A stretch of DNA of 57,138 nucleotides from Bacteroidota bacterium (lineage in GTDB: Bacteria; Bacteroidota; Bacteroidia; Bacteroidales; FEN-979). The translations under genes were made by a program, and so were the position numbers. Positions within the stretch are counted from its first letter, which is position 1. Every line of letters begins with the position of its first letter. Shown here piece by piece: positions 25,225 to 34,729 of this stretch. The stretch covers positions 1 through 57,138 of the forward strand of contig JAPLDH010000058.1 in NCBI GenBank assembly GCA_026391355.1, given 5' to 3'. A model generated the notes under the pieces. That model had not been told where the DNA came from. It did no database searches and saw only the letters and a program-made list of their open reading frames with translations.

Positions 25225-25750
25225 CGTGTAATAAATTGAAGGTCTGCAATTTAAGGGCATTACACCATTCTTTTATATAGGTCATATCTTTATCGGGGTT
25301 GAGTAACAAATTTTTAATGTCAGACAACTGTTTGTCACTTTGATATTTTTGTATCCAAATAAATTTCGCAATTACCAGATCTTCAAGTCGTATAACCCAA
25401 ATATCCGTATCAAATTCTTTAATGCGCTGACGTCGCTGAAATGCAAGGTTAAAATATTCGGTCTCTTTTCGAATAATAAAATCAATTTTGAATCCTGTTT
25501 GATGGTCAATAATATTGAACATTCCTTGCCGCTTGATTTCATCTTTAATCACTTCTTTGTTGAAGTAACTATCAGGAAACAAAGCTGTAAATTCATCTAT
25601 TCTGTTTTCTGTAAGTTCCACGACAATATCGATATCTCTTGTCATGCGGGGAATAGAATAAATATTTAAAGCGATGCTACCGGAAATCATATAAGGAATA
25701 TCACTTTCATCCAGTGACTTACAAACCCGTTGTAATAAGTTTAAAATCAT
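25217..25750 (-). CDS. Nucleotidyltransferase-fold protein (AbiEii/DUF6036-like)
   Basis: 177 residues. The N-terminal half has the polymerase-beta fold signature: YMISGSIALNIYSIPRMTRD then IDIVVEL, giving GS-x-AL and the acidic D-x-D pair (about residues 21-44). A third acidic residue lies in FKIDFIIRK. The C-terminal half (RLEDLVIAKFIWIQKYQSDK) is typical of chromosomal AbiEii-like or DUF6036 proteins, some of which act in toxin-antitoxin or phage-defence pairs. It is followed in the operon by the 95-aa unknown gene. Function beyond nucleotide transfer is inferred. Confidence 0.8.
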   Translation of the reverse strand: MILNLLQRVCKSLDESDIPYMISGSIALNIYSIPRMTRDIDIVVELTENRIDEFTALFPDSYFNKEVIKDEIKRQGMFNIIDHQTGFKIDFIIRKETEYFNLAFQRRQRIKEFDTDIWVIRLEDLVIAKFIWIQKYQSDKQLSDIKNLLLNPDKDMTYIKEWCNALKLQTFNLLHDG

Positions 25751-25825
25751 TATTGGTCTGATTTATTTAATTGACACGTACTGACTCTTCAAGGAATAAT
25801 GTAAATTGCTATTATATCTCTCGTG

Positions 25826-26221
25826 TTATCTTTTCAGAAACCGCTCGATTTCTTCAATAAACTCGTTCATTTCATTATACATTTCCAGTATTTCCTGCTT
25901 ATCCAACGTATAGATTGTAGCATAATCACCTTTCGTCCGAAGGTTATAGCCTTTTGTAATAATTTTCGAAAATCTGACATCTATTTCACCTGAATGTATA
26001 AAGGTTTTATTGAACCAACCTAACAATTGAGAATGTTTGGACGATTCAAACTGAAATTTCAGGGATAATGCCTGAACCATATAAAACATGCTATAATATA
26101 TGCGGTTCATCGCACCCCGAAGCATATCATTATTCAAAAGAAATTGCGCTTCCCGTGCAGTAGATTTAGCTTGTTCAACACGGTAGTCAATCAATTGGAT
26201 TCTGCTTTCTTCATCAATCAT
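25826..26221 (-). CDS. HEPN-domain protein (PF05168 type)
   Basis: 131 residues, all helical, with the HEPN pattern NRIYYSMFYMVQALSLKF (about 41-58), KHSQLLGWFNKTFIHSGEID and RTKGDYATIYTLDKQE. It forms a pair with the upstream MNT nucleotidyltransferase, overlapping it by 4 bp. In related HepT/MntA modules the HEPN protein is an RNase that the MNT partner inactivates by adding AMP. The RNase motif R-x4-6-H of HepT is not clear here, so it may be a non-nuclease HEPN. Function inferred from context. Confidence 0.85.
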   Translation of the reverse strand: MIDEESRIQLIDYRVEQAKSTAREAQFLLNNDMLRGAMNRIYYSMFYMVQALSLKFQFESSKHSQLLGWFNKTFIHSGEIDVRFSKIITKGYNLRTKGDYATIYTLDKQEILEMYNEMNEFIEEIERFLKR

Positions 26222-26538
26222 GCATGTATTCCATTTTGTATAGCATTAACAATAATAGGTTCCTTTCCTCTTATTGTATTATTTTTCTCATGAACTGACA
26301 ATAGATGAAGATCAAATAGTACCTGGTATTTCAAGCCAACATCAAATGCTTTATCGAAAATAAGGTTCTGGTACTTCCAATCATAATCATTAGCAATAAG
26401 AATCAGAACATCGTAATCTGAATCTTCTGTTGATTTGCCAGAAGCTTGGGATCCAAAAAGAATGACATCCATTATGTTATCTCCAAATTGAGAAACCAAA
26501 GCTTTTTTCAGTTCTTTAATGATTAAAATTGAGTTCAC
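26218..26538 (-). CDS. MNT-family minimal nucleotidyltransferase
   Basis: 106 residues from a GTG at 26538 (VNSILIIKELKKALVSQ). The longer frame starting at 26634 adds 32 hydrophobic residues that do not fit the family. The catalytic motif is VILFGSQASGKSTEDSDYDV (G-S-x9-D-x-D), with a third acidic residue in FDLHLLSV. It precedes the HEPN gene with a 4-bp overlap, the usual antitoxin/toxin order for MNT-HEPN modules. Possible role: AMPylation and silencing of the HEPN partner. Confidence 0.85.
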   Translation of the reverse strand: MNSILIIKELKKALVSQFGDNIMDVILFGSQASGKSTEDSDYDVLILIANDYDWKYQNLIFDKAFDVGLKYQVLFDLHLLSVHEKNNTIRGKEPIIVNAIQNGIHA

Positions 26539-26651
26539 GACAGCAATATAATAAAAAAGGTAAAATACAATACAAAGGTATGAAAAATAGACCAAATTGC
26601 GATTTAGGATAATTAGGTCGACATGTATGCACAATATCCCCGGACTTTTTT

Positions 26652-26659
26652 TATTTTTG
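26652..26659 (+). promoter_or_regulatory. -7 promoter element upstream of the OmpA/PD40 gene
   Basis: TATTTTTG fits the -7 consensus and lies 57 bp upstream of the ATG at 26717. No TTTG was found at the -33 position. Confidence 0.4.
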
Positions 26660-26716
26660 TAAAAACAATATAATTAGGGGTAATCAGTTTTTTCATTGTT
26701 GATCAACCGTATACCT

Positions 26717-29179
26717 ATGAATAAAACGTTGTGGGGTATTCTCACTTTTCTTTTCATTTTCCCGATCGGAATCATTGCCCAAAGCAAATATACCAAAACG
26801 GCTGACGATGCATTCGCCGACCAGATGTTCAGCACCGCATTGACACGCTATCAGAAAGCTTATTCAAAAGTCAAGAATAATAAAGGTGAAAAAGACAGAA
26901 TATCTTTCCGAATGGCGGAGTGTTACCGTATGATGAACAACATGAAAAAATCGGAGATCGCTTATAAACGGCTGGCAACGGGTAAATACGCTGATAAAGA
27001 ACCCAAGGTCATCCTTTATTATGCTGATGCTCTGAAATTCAACGGTAATTATAGCGAAGCAATTAAGCAATACCAGCTTTACAAGGAGAAAGTCCCAACC
27101 GACGAAAGAGGGACAAATGGTGTGGAAACATGCAAGCTGGCAAAGGAATGGGTAGCCAACCCATCAAAATACCAGGTTTCATGGGAAAAAAAGATCAATT
27201 CGAAGGATGATGACTTTGCACCTTGCTATTCCGATAAAACACACCGGAACCTGATCTTTACCTCCGACAGGCCTGCAGCCACCGGTAAAGACGTCGACAA
27301 CTGGACCGGTCTTGAATTTTCAGATCTCTTCCTGTCGAGAAAAGATCAGAAAGGCGAATGGAACAATCCGGTATTGATCGATCAGAATGAGGTTATTGAT
27401 ACCAAAGCCAATGAAGGCGCATCACAATTCAATTCACGCTATACGGCAATGTATTTTACCCGTTGCTGGATTGAACCCGGGAGAAAAGACGGATGTGCAA
27501 TATACCGTGCAGGCCGGATGGGTACCAATGCCTGGAGTGAAGCTGAAAAGCTGCCCATCCTTGCCGACAGCTCAAGATCAGTTGGTCATCCAACCATAAC
27601 CGCGGATGAAGGAACGATCTATTTTTCTGCTGATCTTCCGGGAGGAAAAGGCGGAAAAGATATCTGGATGGCGACCAAACAGGGAAAGTCTAAAAGCAGC
27701 GGGTGGAGTAAACCTGAGAATCTGGGGCCTATAATCAATTCTACAGGAGATGAGCTTTTTCCGTTTATCAGGGACGATTCGGTCCTCTATTTTGCTTCAA
27801 ATGGACTTCCGGGAATGGGTGGCCTGGATATTTTCCGGTCAGTGAAAGTCAACGGTCTATGGACAAAGCCGGAAAATATGAAATATCCGATCAATACCTC
27901 CTATGATGACTTTGCCATCATTTTTAATCCCGATGAACCGGAGGAGGGTTATTTCTCCTCGAACAGACCGGGAGGAAAAGGCAGGGATGATATTTATTCC
28001 TTCGTCGTTCCACCGCTTATATTCACCCTTGCCGGAAATATAACCGATGATCGTACCCTTCAGGTGGTTGGCGGAGCAGAAGTGAGGATTACCGGTACAA
28101 ACGGTAAATCGGCGAAATTTACCACTGATGAAAAAGGTCATTACAGCTTCAATAAGAACCAGTTCTCCCCTGCTACTACCTACGAGATCATGATCACCAA
28201 AAAGGATTATTTTAACGAAAAAGGAAAAGAAACCACGGTGGGTCTTGAAAGAAGCAAAGATTTTACAAGGAATTTCGTATTAAAACCGATCCCCAAAAAA
28301 CCGGTGGTTCTTCCTGATATTTTATATGACCTCGACAAATGGGATCTTAAACCCCAATTCCAGGATTCACTGCAGGGACTCATCCAGACACTCGATGCCA
28401 ATGAAAATATCGTGGTGGAACTGGCTTCCCATACCGACTCCCGTGGAACCGATGAAAGAAATGATGTCTTGTCACAACGGCGTGCACAATCTGTTGTTGA
28501 CTACCTGATCTCACGTGGCATTGATCCTGACCGCCTCCTCGCTAAAGGATACGGAAAGAGGGTTCCAAGGATATTGGCCAAGGACATTACAAAAGATGAC
28601 TATCTTTTTAAAACAGGTACTCCCCTCATCGATTCTGTTATTAACGGGCTCCCTAACACTCAGGCAAAAGAAGCAGCACATTCACTGAACCGGAGAACAG
28701 AATTCAGTATCGTGAGAAATGATTACATCCCAAAAACCAAACCCGGAAAACAGGTCGCTTCTAAAATCGAGGTGGTTCAGAATCCGGAAGAAAACTCAGT
28801 TTCCTATACCAAAACGAAAGATGGCCTCCTCGAAGGAACCTGCTATGTGGATGGAATTACGATGACCTTCGATTACGACAAGGCCGAAAAGGAATTTTTC
28901 ATTTCCCCTTCGGAAGCCATGAAACTCCTAAAAGATGGAATCATTGATAAGAATGATTTCAGGGGAGATGCAACCAAAGCCATCGGGGAAGGTACCATCG
29001 CAAACAAAGCCGTATTCACTGTTAAGGAATTCAGGATCGGGAAAAATACGATCAGGGGTGTGGATGTAACAGTAAACAACAAGATCAAGAATTCAGTGCA
29101 ATTCGGCCCAGGAATGTTGGCTAAGTTTGGCGCCTATACTTTTGATGACACCAATAACCAGATCGTTTTCGGAGATTAG
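26717..29179 (+). CDS. Envelope protein: TPR, PD40 propeller, OmpA domain, retropepsin-like C-terminus
   Basis: 820 residues from the ATG at 26717; a TTG seven codons earlier is less likely. A signal peptide (about 1-23, ending GIIAQS) is followed by TPR-like helices (about 25-145), PD40 beta-propeller blades (RNLIFTSDRPAATGKD, GTIYFSADLPGGKGGKDIWM, LYFASNGLPGMGGLDIFRSV, GYFSSNRPGGKGRDDIYSFV, about 170-425), a carboxypeptidase-regulatory-like fold (about 435-520) and an OmpA peptidoglycan-binding domain (LASHTDSRGTDERNDVLSQR, about 570-650). The last 115 residues match retroviral-type aspartic proteases in pattern, but the DTG motif is DYD. It is probably anchored to peptidoglycan in the periplasm. 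Proteins with the TPR-PD40-OmpA layout occur in type IX secretion and gliding loci (PorE-like). Confidence 0.85.
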   Translation: MNKTLWGILTFLFIFPIGIIAQSKYTKTADDAFADQMFSTALTRYQKAYSKVKNNKGEKDRISFRMAECYRMMNNMKKSEIAYKRLATGKYADKEPKVILYYADALKFNGNYSEAIKQYQLYKEKVPTDERGTNGVETCKLAKEWVANPSKYQVSWEKKINSKDDDFAPCYSDKTHRNLIFTSDRPAATGKDVDNWTGLEFSDLFLSRKDQKGEWNNPVLIDQNEVIDTKANEGASQFNSRYTAMYFTRCWIEPGRKDGCAIYRAGRMGTNAWSEAEKLPILADSSRSVGHPTITADEGTIYFSADLPGGKGGKDIWMATKQGKSKSSGWSKPENLGPIINSTGDELFPFIRDDSVLYFASNGLPGMGGLDIFRSVKVNGLWTKPENMKYPINTSYDDFAIIFNPDEPEEGYFSSNRPGGKGRDDIYSFVVPPLIFTLAGNITDDRTLQVVGGAEVRITGTNGKSAKFTTDEKGHYSFNKNQFSPATTYEIMITKKDYFNEKGKETTVGLERSKDFTRNFVLKPIPKKPVVLPDILYDLDKWDLKPQFQDSLQGLIQTLDANENIVVELASHTDSRGTDERNDVLSQRRAQSVVDYLISRGIDPDRLLAKGYGKRVPRILAKDITKDDYLFKTGTPLIDSVINGLPNTQAKEAAHSLNRRTEFSIVRNDYIPKTKPGKQVASKIEVVQNPEENSVSYTKTKDGLLEGTCYVDGITMTFDYDKAEKEFFISPSEAMKLLKDGIIDKNDFRGDATKAIGEGTIANKAVFTVKEFRIGKNTIRGVDVTVNNKIKNSVQFGPGMLAKFGAYTFDDTNNQIVFGD

Positions 29180-29210
29180 CAGATTTAACCACAGATTACA
29201 CAGATAATTA

Positions 29211-30386
29211 ATGGCAGATGATTCCCGTTACAACCGGAGAGGTGTTTCTTCCTCAAAAGAAGATGTCCACAATGCCATAAAATCGATGGATAAAGGGCTT
29301 TACCCTAAAGCATTCTGCAAGATCCTCCCCGATATTTCCGGGAATGATCCGGAATACTGCAACATCATGCATGCCGATGGTGCCGGTACAAAATCTTCAT
29401 TGGCCTATATTTACTGGAAAGAAACCGGCGATCTCTCCGTTTGGAAAGGGATTGCACAGGATGCCATTGTCATGAACCTTGACGACCTTATTTGCGTGGG
29501 CGCCATCGACAACATTTTACTCTCCTCCACGATCGGAAGGAACAAGAACCTCATTCCCGGTGAAGTGATCTCGGAAATTATCAGGGGAACTGAGGAATTC
29601 ATTGAGGAGATGCATGAATGGGGAATTGATATCCATTCATCTGGCGGGGAAACAGCAGATGTTGGTGATCTTGTAAGGACGATCATTGTCGACTCGACGG
29701 TATTCTGCAGAATGAAACGCGTTGATGTCGTGGACAATGCCAATATCCGGGCCGGGGACGTCATTGTTGGCCTGGCCTCATTCGGACATGCGATTTACGA
29801 AAAGGAATACAACGGAGGTATGGGAAGTAACGGACTGACTTCGGCACGCCATGATGTTTTTGCAAAACCATATTCATACAGTTATCCGGAGAGTTTTGAC
29901 GACCATATTCCCGAAGATTTTATCTATTCAGGAAGTTACGGGTTGTCAGACCCGACTGAAATTCCCGGGATCAATATGGGGAAACTGCTTCTCTCCCCTA
30001 CCCGTACGTATGCCCCTGTTGTGAAGAAAATCCTGAAGGAACATTTTCCGGAGATCCACGGAATGGTTCATTGTTCCGGCGGAGGACAAACAAAGGCGCT
30101 TCATTTTATTGATAACCTGCACATCATTAAAGATAACCTCTTTGTAGTTCCTCCCTTATTCAGGATGATCCAGGAACAATCTCAAACATCCTGGCAGGAG
30201 ATGTACAAGGTGTTCAATATGGGACACCGGCTGGAAATATACCTCCCGGAAGGGATTGCCGAAGAGGTCATTGCAATTGCTTCCCAATTCAATATTGGTG
30301 CAAGGATCATTGGCCGGGTGGAAGAAGGTAACGGCCTGCCACAATTGACAATTACCTCCCAATTAGGGGATTTTATTTACCCGTAA
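29211..30386 (+). CDS. purM: Phosphoribosylformylglycinamidine cyclo-ligase (AIR synthase)
   Basis: 391 residues, the longer PurM form found in Bacteroidota. It closes the imidazole ring in purine synthesis, making AIR from FGAM with ATP. Signature stretches are MHADGAGTKSSLAYIYWKET (about 51-70), IAQDAIVMNLDDLICVGAID, SSGGETADVGDLVRTIIVDS and HCSGGGQTKALHFI. The ATP-binding acidic residues in the MNLDDL region are present. The gene starts 31 bp after the envelope protein gene and ends before a tract of heptamer repeats. Confidence 0.93.
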   Translation: MADDSRYNRRGVSSSKEDVHNAIKSMDKGLYPKAFCKILPDISGNDPEYCNIMHADGAGTKSSLAYIYWKETGDLSVWKGIAQDAIVMNLDDLICVGAIDNILLSSTIGRNKNLIPGEVISEIIRGTEEFIEEMHEWGIDIHSSGGETADVGDLVRTIIVDSTVFCRMKRVDVVDNANIRAGDVIVGLASFGHAIYEKEYNGGMGSNGLTSARHDVFAKPYSYSYPESFDDHIPEDFIYSGSYGLSDPTEIPGINMGKLLLSPTRTYAPVVKKILKEHFPEIHGMVHCSGGGQTKALHFIDNLHIIKDNLFVVPPLFRMIQEQSQTSWQEMYKVFNMGHRLEIYLPEGIAEEVIAIASQFNIGARIIGRVEEGNGLPQLTITSQLGDFIYP

Positions 30387-30440
30387 TGCGTAACACGTGA
30401 CACGTGACATGTGACATGTGACACGTTACACGTGACCAAT
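30387..30440. repeat. Heptamer tandem tract between purM and the TMTC-like gene
   Basis: About seven tandem units of ACACGTG, with variants ACATGTG and ACACGTT, followed by CCAATGA. Many units are themselves palindromic (CACGTG, ACATGT). There is no gene here. Confidence 0.75.
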
Positions 30441-30445
30441 GACTA

Positions 30446-32572
30446 ATGGCCAGACATAAACAAAAACCAGAAAAACCAGTACATTTTCAAACCTTAATCA
30501 AAAAAGATTATACACAATACTGGTTAATAACAGGTTTGTTACTTACCCTGATCGTTTATTTTCCGTGCCTTTTCAATGGGATCACCAATTGGGACGATAC
30601 TAACTATCTGAACAATCCATATGTAAAAGACCTGTCTCCGGCAGGTATTGTGAAAATATTTTCCATTTATTTCGCCGGTAATTATCATCCTCTTACCCTG
30701 TTATCAATTGGGATTGATCGTCTCATAGGCGGGGGTAACCCTTTTATCTTTCATTTTACGAACCTGCTCCTGCATCTTTTCAACACGTTTTTAGTCTTTC
30801 TTCTGGTTAAACGTCTTACCCAAAACAATCTTCTGGCAATATTAACTTTCATGCTATTTGGCGTTCATACGTTGCATGTTGAATCCGTTGCCTGGGTATC
30901 TGAAAGAAAGGATGTTTTGTATTCATTTTTTTTCCTGCTATCGCTTATCTTCTATACAAAATATGTTTCCGGCAGGAGAGTCGTTTATTATGGGTTGTCC
31001 CTTCTGTTATTTTTACTTTCATTACTGTCTAAAGGACAGGGAGTAGTTCTGGTAGCCATTCTCCCTCTCATTGATTATATGAAGGAAAGAAAATGGTTTT
31101 CAATAAAAGTTTTATCAGAAAAAATACCCTTTTTACTTCTTTTGGGGATCTTTGGATGTGTTGCTTTCCTTGCCCAGGATTCTGTTAAAGCTTTCTACTC
31201 AGAATATTTCCCGCTGCATGAAAGGTTCGCTTTTGCATCCTTTGGGTTGACCCAATATTTGATTAAAAGCATTATTCCTATCGGCCTTTCGGCAATATAT
31301 CCCTATCCGCCAAGCCTGTTACATGGAAACATCCCTTCATTTTACTGGTTATTTATTATCCCATTGCCAGTTTATGTAATTGGGTCATATTTCTTATTTA
31401 AGCGTTCTAAAATATATGCCTTTGGGCTTAGCATGTTCTTTCTGAATCTTCTGCCGGTTTTACAAATAATCCCCTTCGGAGGAGCGATCATGGCAGACCG
31501 TTATTTTTACATGCCTTCGGTTGGATTACTGCTTTGTTTTGCACTGGGTTTGCTGGAAATCAGGAATACCAGAATCAGGTATCCCATATTTATGCTGTTT
31601 ATCCTCATTCTTTCAACCCTTTCGTTTTCACGTTGTATGGTTTGGAAAGATAGCATAACTCTATGGGATGATGTAATCAGCAGATATAATTACTCACCGA
31701 TTGCATATTCAAACCTTGGCAATGCACATGCTAACCTTGGGCGGTGGGATAAGGCAATAGCCGATTTCTCCAGGGCGCTCGACATTGACCCGAAAGATAG
31801 AGATACGTATTACAACCGTGGTATCGCTTACTCAACCCTCAGGCAGTGGAACAAAGCCATAGAAGATTACTCCAAAGTGATTGAAATTGATCCGAAATAT
31901 GCCAACGCCTATTCCAACCGTGGTGTTGTTTATGGTAACCTTGGGCAGTTGTACAAGGCAATTGCTGATTACTCAAGCGTGATTGAGATTGACCCTAAAT
32001 TTGTCAAAGCGTATTACAACCGCGGCATTGTCTATTATAACCTTCGGCAATGGAACAAAGCAATAGCCGATTACACGGTGGTGATCGGGATTGACCCGGT
32101 TTTTTCGAACGCCTATTTCAACCTTGGCAATGTTTATAGTAACCTTGGGCAGCAGGACAATGCAATAGCCCTTTACACCAAGGCGATAGAGATCAATCCG
32201 AAAAATTCAGATGCATATTCCAACCGTGGCGTCGCTTACTCAAACGTTGGACAGGAGGATAAGGCGATAGCCGATTACTCCCGTGCGATTGAGATTGATC
32301 CGAAATCTGCTGTAGTCTATTACAACCTTGGTCTTGCTTACTATAATCTTAAGCAGTTTGACAAGGCAATTGCCGATTTCTCCAGGGCGATCGAAATTAA
32401 CCCGAAATATGTCAAAGCCCATTTCAACCGGGGCGTTGCCTATGGTGACCTTGGGCAGTGGAGCAAGGCAATAGCTGATTATTCCCGGGCGATCGAGATT
32501 GACCCGGATTATACTGCGGCATATTCGAACCGTGACTTTTCATACAGGAAATTGCAAAGTAAGAAAAGGTAA
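30446..32572 (+). CDS. TMTC-like membrane glycosyltransferase with C-terminal TPR array
   Basis: 708 residues. The N-terminal 400 residues contain about ten to eleven transmembrane helices with the GT-C-type first loop NWDDTNYLNNPYV (acidic DD pair, about residues 49-61) and the TMTC-like stretches NYHPLTLLSIGIDRLIGG and ADRYFYMPSVGLLL. The rest is eight complete and one partial 34-residue TPR (about residues 405-700), with consensus AYxNRGxAYxNLGQxxKAIADYSRAIEIDP. TMTC proteins in animals transfer mannose to proteins; the bacterial relatives are uncharacterised, so protein glycosylation is inference. A second relative lies at 34730-36532 on the other strand. Confidence 0.8.
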   Translation: MARHKQKPEKPVHFQTLIKKDYTQYWLITGLLLTLIVYFPCLFNGITNWDDTNYLNNPYVKDLSPAGIVKIFSIYFAGNYHPLTLLSIGIDRLIGGGNPFIFHFTNLLLHLFNTFLVFLLVKRLTQNNLLAILTFMLFGVHTLHVESVAWVSERKDVLYSFFFLLSLIFYTKYVSGRRVVYYGLSLLLFLLSLLSKGQGVVLVAILPLIDYMKERKWFSIKVLSEKIPFLLLLGIFGCVAFLAQDSVKAFYSEYFPLHERFAFASFGLTQYLIKSIIPIGLSAIYPYPPSLLHGNIPSFYWLFIIPLPVYVIGSYFLFKRSKIYAFGLSMFFLNLLPVLQIIPFGGAIMADRYFYMPSVGLLLCFALGLLEIRNTRIRYPIFMLFILILSTLSFSRCMVWKDSITLWDDVISRYNYSPIAYSNLGNAHANLGRWDKAIADFSRALDIDPKDRDTYYNRGIAYSTLRQWNKAIEDYSKVIEIDPKYANAYSNRGVVYGNLGQLYKAIADYSSVIEIDPKFVKAYYNRGIVYYNLRQWNKAIADYTVVIGIDPVFSNAYFNLGNVYSNLGQQDNAIALYTKAIEINPKNSDAYSNRGVAYSNVGQEDKAIADYSRAIEIDPKSAVVYYNLGLAYYNLKQFDKAIADFSRAIEINPKYVKAHFNRGVAYGDLGQWSKAIADYSRAIEIDPDYTAAYSNRDFSYRKLQSKKR
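31690..32569 (+). repeat. 34-residue TPR coding repeats
   Basis: Eight full 102-bp units and a partial ninth code for TPRs of high mutual similarity; for example DKAIADYSRAIEIDP recurs almost unchanged. The DNA similarity suggests recent internal duplication or ongoing gene conversion. Confidence 0.85.
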
Positions 32573-32612
32573 TATCTCTTTATCCCTATATCCCTTTATC
32601 CCTTCATCCCTG
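32573..32612. repeat. Short tandem tract before prfA (TTTATCCC units)
   Basis: About five units of TATCCCTT / TTTATCCC-like sequence in the gap between the TPR gene and prfA. A similar tract occurs at 43317-43341, before cydA. Confidence 0.6.
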
Positions 32613-32624
32613 AAAGACTTTTTG

Positions 32625-32632
32625 TACCTTTG
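32625..32632 (+). promoter_or_regulatory. -7 promoter element of prfA
   Basis: TACCTTTG matches TAnnTTTG exactly and lies 20 bp before the ATG at 32653. The -33 TTTG is not evident because the upstream sequence is the tandem-repeat tract. Confidence 0.6.
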
Positions 32633-32652
32633 CAATCTATTTTTACAGATGT

Positions 32653-33723
32653 ATGCTTGAGAAATTAGAGGCCATAAAACAAAAGTTTGATGAACTGGAG
32701 TTGCAGATGAATGATCCTTCTGCAATGAGTGACATGAAGCGTTTCATAAGGCTTAGCAAGGATTACAAGGAACTTCAGCCTGTCATAGAAGCCTATTACA
32801 AATACAGGGATATCCTTTCAAATATTGATCATGCAAAAGATATCCTTTATAACGAGAAGGACGAGGAGTTCCGGAATCTTGCCAAGGAGGAGATGACGTT
32901 ATTAGCGGAAGCAAAGGATAAACTTGAGGAAGATATCCGGTTGATGCTGATACCGGCCGATCCGCAGGACAATAAGAACGCCATTGTCGAGATCCGGGCG
33001 GGAACCGGAGGAGATGAAGCAAGTATTTTTGCCGGGGATCTTTACAGGATGTATACTAAATATTGTGAATCAAGGAGATGGAAGATCGAATTGGTTGATT
33101 TTACACCCGGAACGGCGGGTGGTTTCAAAGAAATCATTTTCGATGTCATCGGCGATAATGTATATGGCCAGATGAAATATGAATCGGGGGTGCATCGCGT
33201 TCAACGTGTCCCGCAAACCGAAACCCAGGGGCGCGTGCATACCTCCGCCGCTACTGTAGCTGTATTGCCTGAAGCTGACGAATTTGATGTGGAGATAAAA
33301 CCCGCTGACGTAAGGAAAGATACCTACTGCTCTTCCGGCCCCGGAGGTCAGTCTGTGAATACTACCTATTCAGCCATCCGGCTTACGCACGTGCCATCAG
33401 GGATTGTCGTTACCTGCCAGGATGAAAAATCCCAGATCAAGAATTTCGAGAAAGCCATGAAAGTGCTCCGTACAAGGCTTTACGAAATGGAATACCAGAA
33501 ATATTTAGATGAGATCTCTAAAAAGAGAAAGACAATGGTATCCACCGGCGACCGCTCTGCCAAGATCCGTACCTACAATTATCCTCAAAGCCGTATCACC
33601 GACCACCGTATCAACCTCACCATGTATAACCTTCAAACAGTCGTGGATGGCGACATACAGCAACTGATCGATGCCTTACAGTTAGCGGAAAATGCGGAGA
33701 GATTGAAGGAAGCAGTTGTATAA
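32653..33723 (+). CDS. prfA: Peptide chain release factor 1
   Basis: 356 residues, full length. RF1 ends translation at UAA and UAG. The codon-recognition P-x-T motif is PQT in [16 protein letters not shown] (about residues 187-189). The catalytic GGQ is in [20 protein letters not shown] (near residue 231). The N-terminal helical domain (1-100) is complete. No frameshift site is seen; programmed frameshifting belongs to prfB. Confidence 0.97.
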   Translation: MLEKLEAIKQKFDELELQMNDPSAMSDMKRFIRLSKDYKELQPVIEAYYKYRDILSNIDHAKDILYNEKDEEFRNLAKEEMTLLAEAKDKLEEDIRLMLIPADPQDNKNAIVEIRAGTGGDEASIFAGDLYRMYTKYCESRRWKIELVDFTPGTAGGFKEIIFDVIGDNVYGQMKYESGVHRVQRVPQTETQGRVHTSAATVAVLPEADEFDVEIKPADVRKDTYCSSGPGGQSVNTTYSAIRLTHVPSGIVVTCQDEKSQIKNFEKAMKVLRTRLYEMEYQKYLDEISKKRKTMVSTGDRSAKIRTYNYPQSRITDHRINLTMYNLQTVVDGDIQQLIDALQLAENAERLKEAVV

Positions 33724-33732
33724 CTGTTGATC

Positions 33733-33772
33733 TGGTCATTAAGTCATTAAGTCATAAGTCGTAAGTCGTAAG
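33733..33772. repeat. Heptamer tract between prfA and pyrF
   Basis: Tandem units of GTCATTA (3), then GTCATAA and GTCGTAA (2-3). This is the same unit family as at 34650-34680, 37836-37915 and 41093-41110. Confidence 0.75.
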
Positions 33773-33803
33773 TTATAATTAACTACAATCGTAAATCTCT
33801 TCT

Positions 33804-34646
33804 ATGAACCGTCATGAATTAATATCTACGATAAAGAAAAAAAGGTCATTTCTGTGTATTGGACTTGACACTGATTTGTCAAAGATCCCGCAACACCTGT
33901 TGACAGAGGAAGACCCTGCATTTGCGTTTAACAAGGAGATCATTGATGCCACCATCGACCTTGCTGTTGCCTATAAGCCCAATTTTGCCTTTTACGAATG
34001 TTATGGTATAAATGGCTGGACAAGCCTGACGAAAACGATCCGATATATCAATGAGACCTATCCCGGCCAGGTTTTCACGATCGCTGATGCAAAACGTGGT
34101 GATATAGGGAATACATCCCAGCAATACGCAAAGGCAATGTTTGATCCCTGTTCATCAGGCATGAACTTCGATGCAGTGACCGTAGCCCCTTATATGGGTG
34201 AGGATTCGGTGAAACCATTTCTATCCTTTTCGGGTAAGTGGATCGTGGTTCTTGCCCTCACATCAAACAAGGGAGCTGAAGATTTCCAGTTCTTCCGCAG
34301 CAATGAACACCGGCTTTTTGAGCAGGTTCTCCTGAAATCACAGAACTGGGGCAGTTCGGAGAATATGATGTACGTTGTTGGCGCTACCAAAGCCGAGATG
34401 CTGACTGATATCCGGAAAATCGTACCCGACCACTTCCTGCTGGTTCCCGGTATAGGCGCTCAGGGTGGGAGCTTGCAGGAAGTTGCAAAATTCGGCCTTA
34501 CCAAGGAGTGCGGGTTGATCGTCAACTCTTCCCGCAATATTATCTACGCCTCAAATGGTAAGGATTTCGCAGTGAAAGCTCAGGAAGAAGCAATGAAGAT
34601 CCAATTCGAAATGGAAAGTTTACTGGCAGGGTTGCCGGAATTTTAA
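33804..34646 (+). CDS. pyrF: Orotidine 5'-phosphate decarboxylase (type 2)
   Basis: 280 residues. It makes UMP from OMP, the last step of pyrimidine synthesis. The catalytic signature is [19 protein letters not shown] (about residues 90-108), with the Asp-x-Lys-x-x-Asp set. Other conserved stretches are [40 protein letters not shown] and [15 protein letters not shown]. Length and motif arrangement fit the longer type 2 branch. It lies on the same strand as prfA but is separated by repeats, so it is probably not a strict operon. Confidence 0.96.
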   Translation: MNRHELISTIKKKRSFLCIGLDTDLSKIPQHLLTEEDPAFAFNKEIIDATIDLAVAYKPNFAFYECYGINGWTSLTKTIRYINETYPGQVFTIADAKRGDIGNTSQQYAKAMFDPCSSGMNFDAVTVAPYMGEDSVKPFLSFSGKWIVVLALTSNKGAEDFQFFRSNEHRLFEQVLLKSQNWGSSENMMYVVGATKAEMLTDIRKIVPDHFLLVPGIGAQGGSLQEVAKFGLTKECGLIVNSSRNIIYASNGKDFAVKAQEEAMKIQFEMESLLAGLPEF

Positions 34647-34649
34647 TTT

Positions 34650-34715
34650 GGTCATTAGTCATTAGGTCATTAAAGTCATTAAGGAATAATTCCTGCATTC
34701 CTACATTCCTATATT
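34650..34715. repeat. Short tandem tract after pyrF
   Basis: GTCATTAG/GTCATTAAG units followed by TGCATTCC / TACATTCC / TATATTAC units, between two convergent genes. Confidence 0.65.
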
Positions 34716-34729
34716 ACAATATTCGAACC

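Noticed and set aside
26539-26634. N-terminal extension of the MNT protein
   Set aside because: A hydrophobic 32-residue stretch not found in the family; the GTG at 26538 gives the minimal nucleotidyltransferase.
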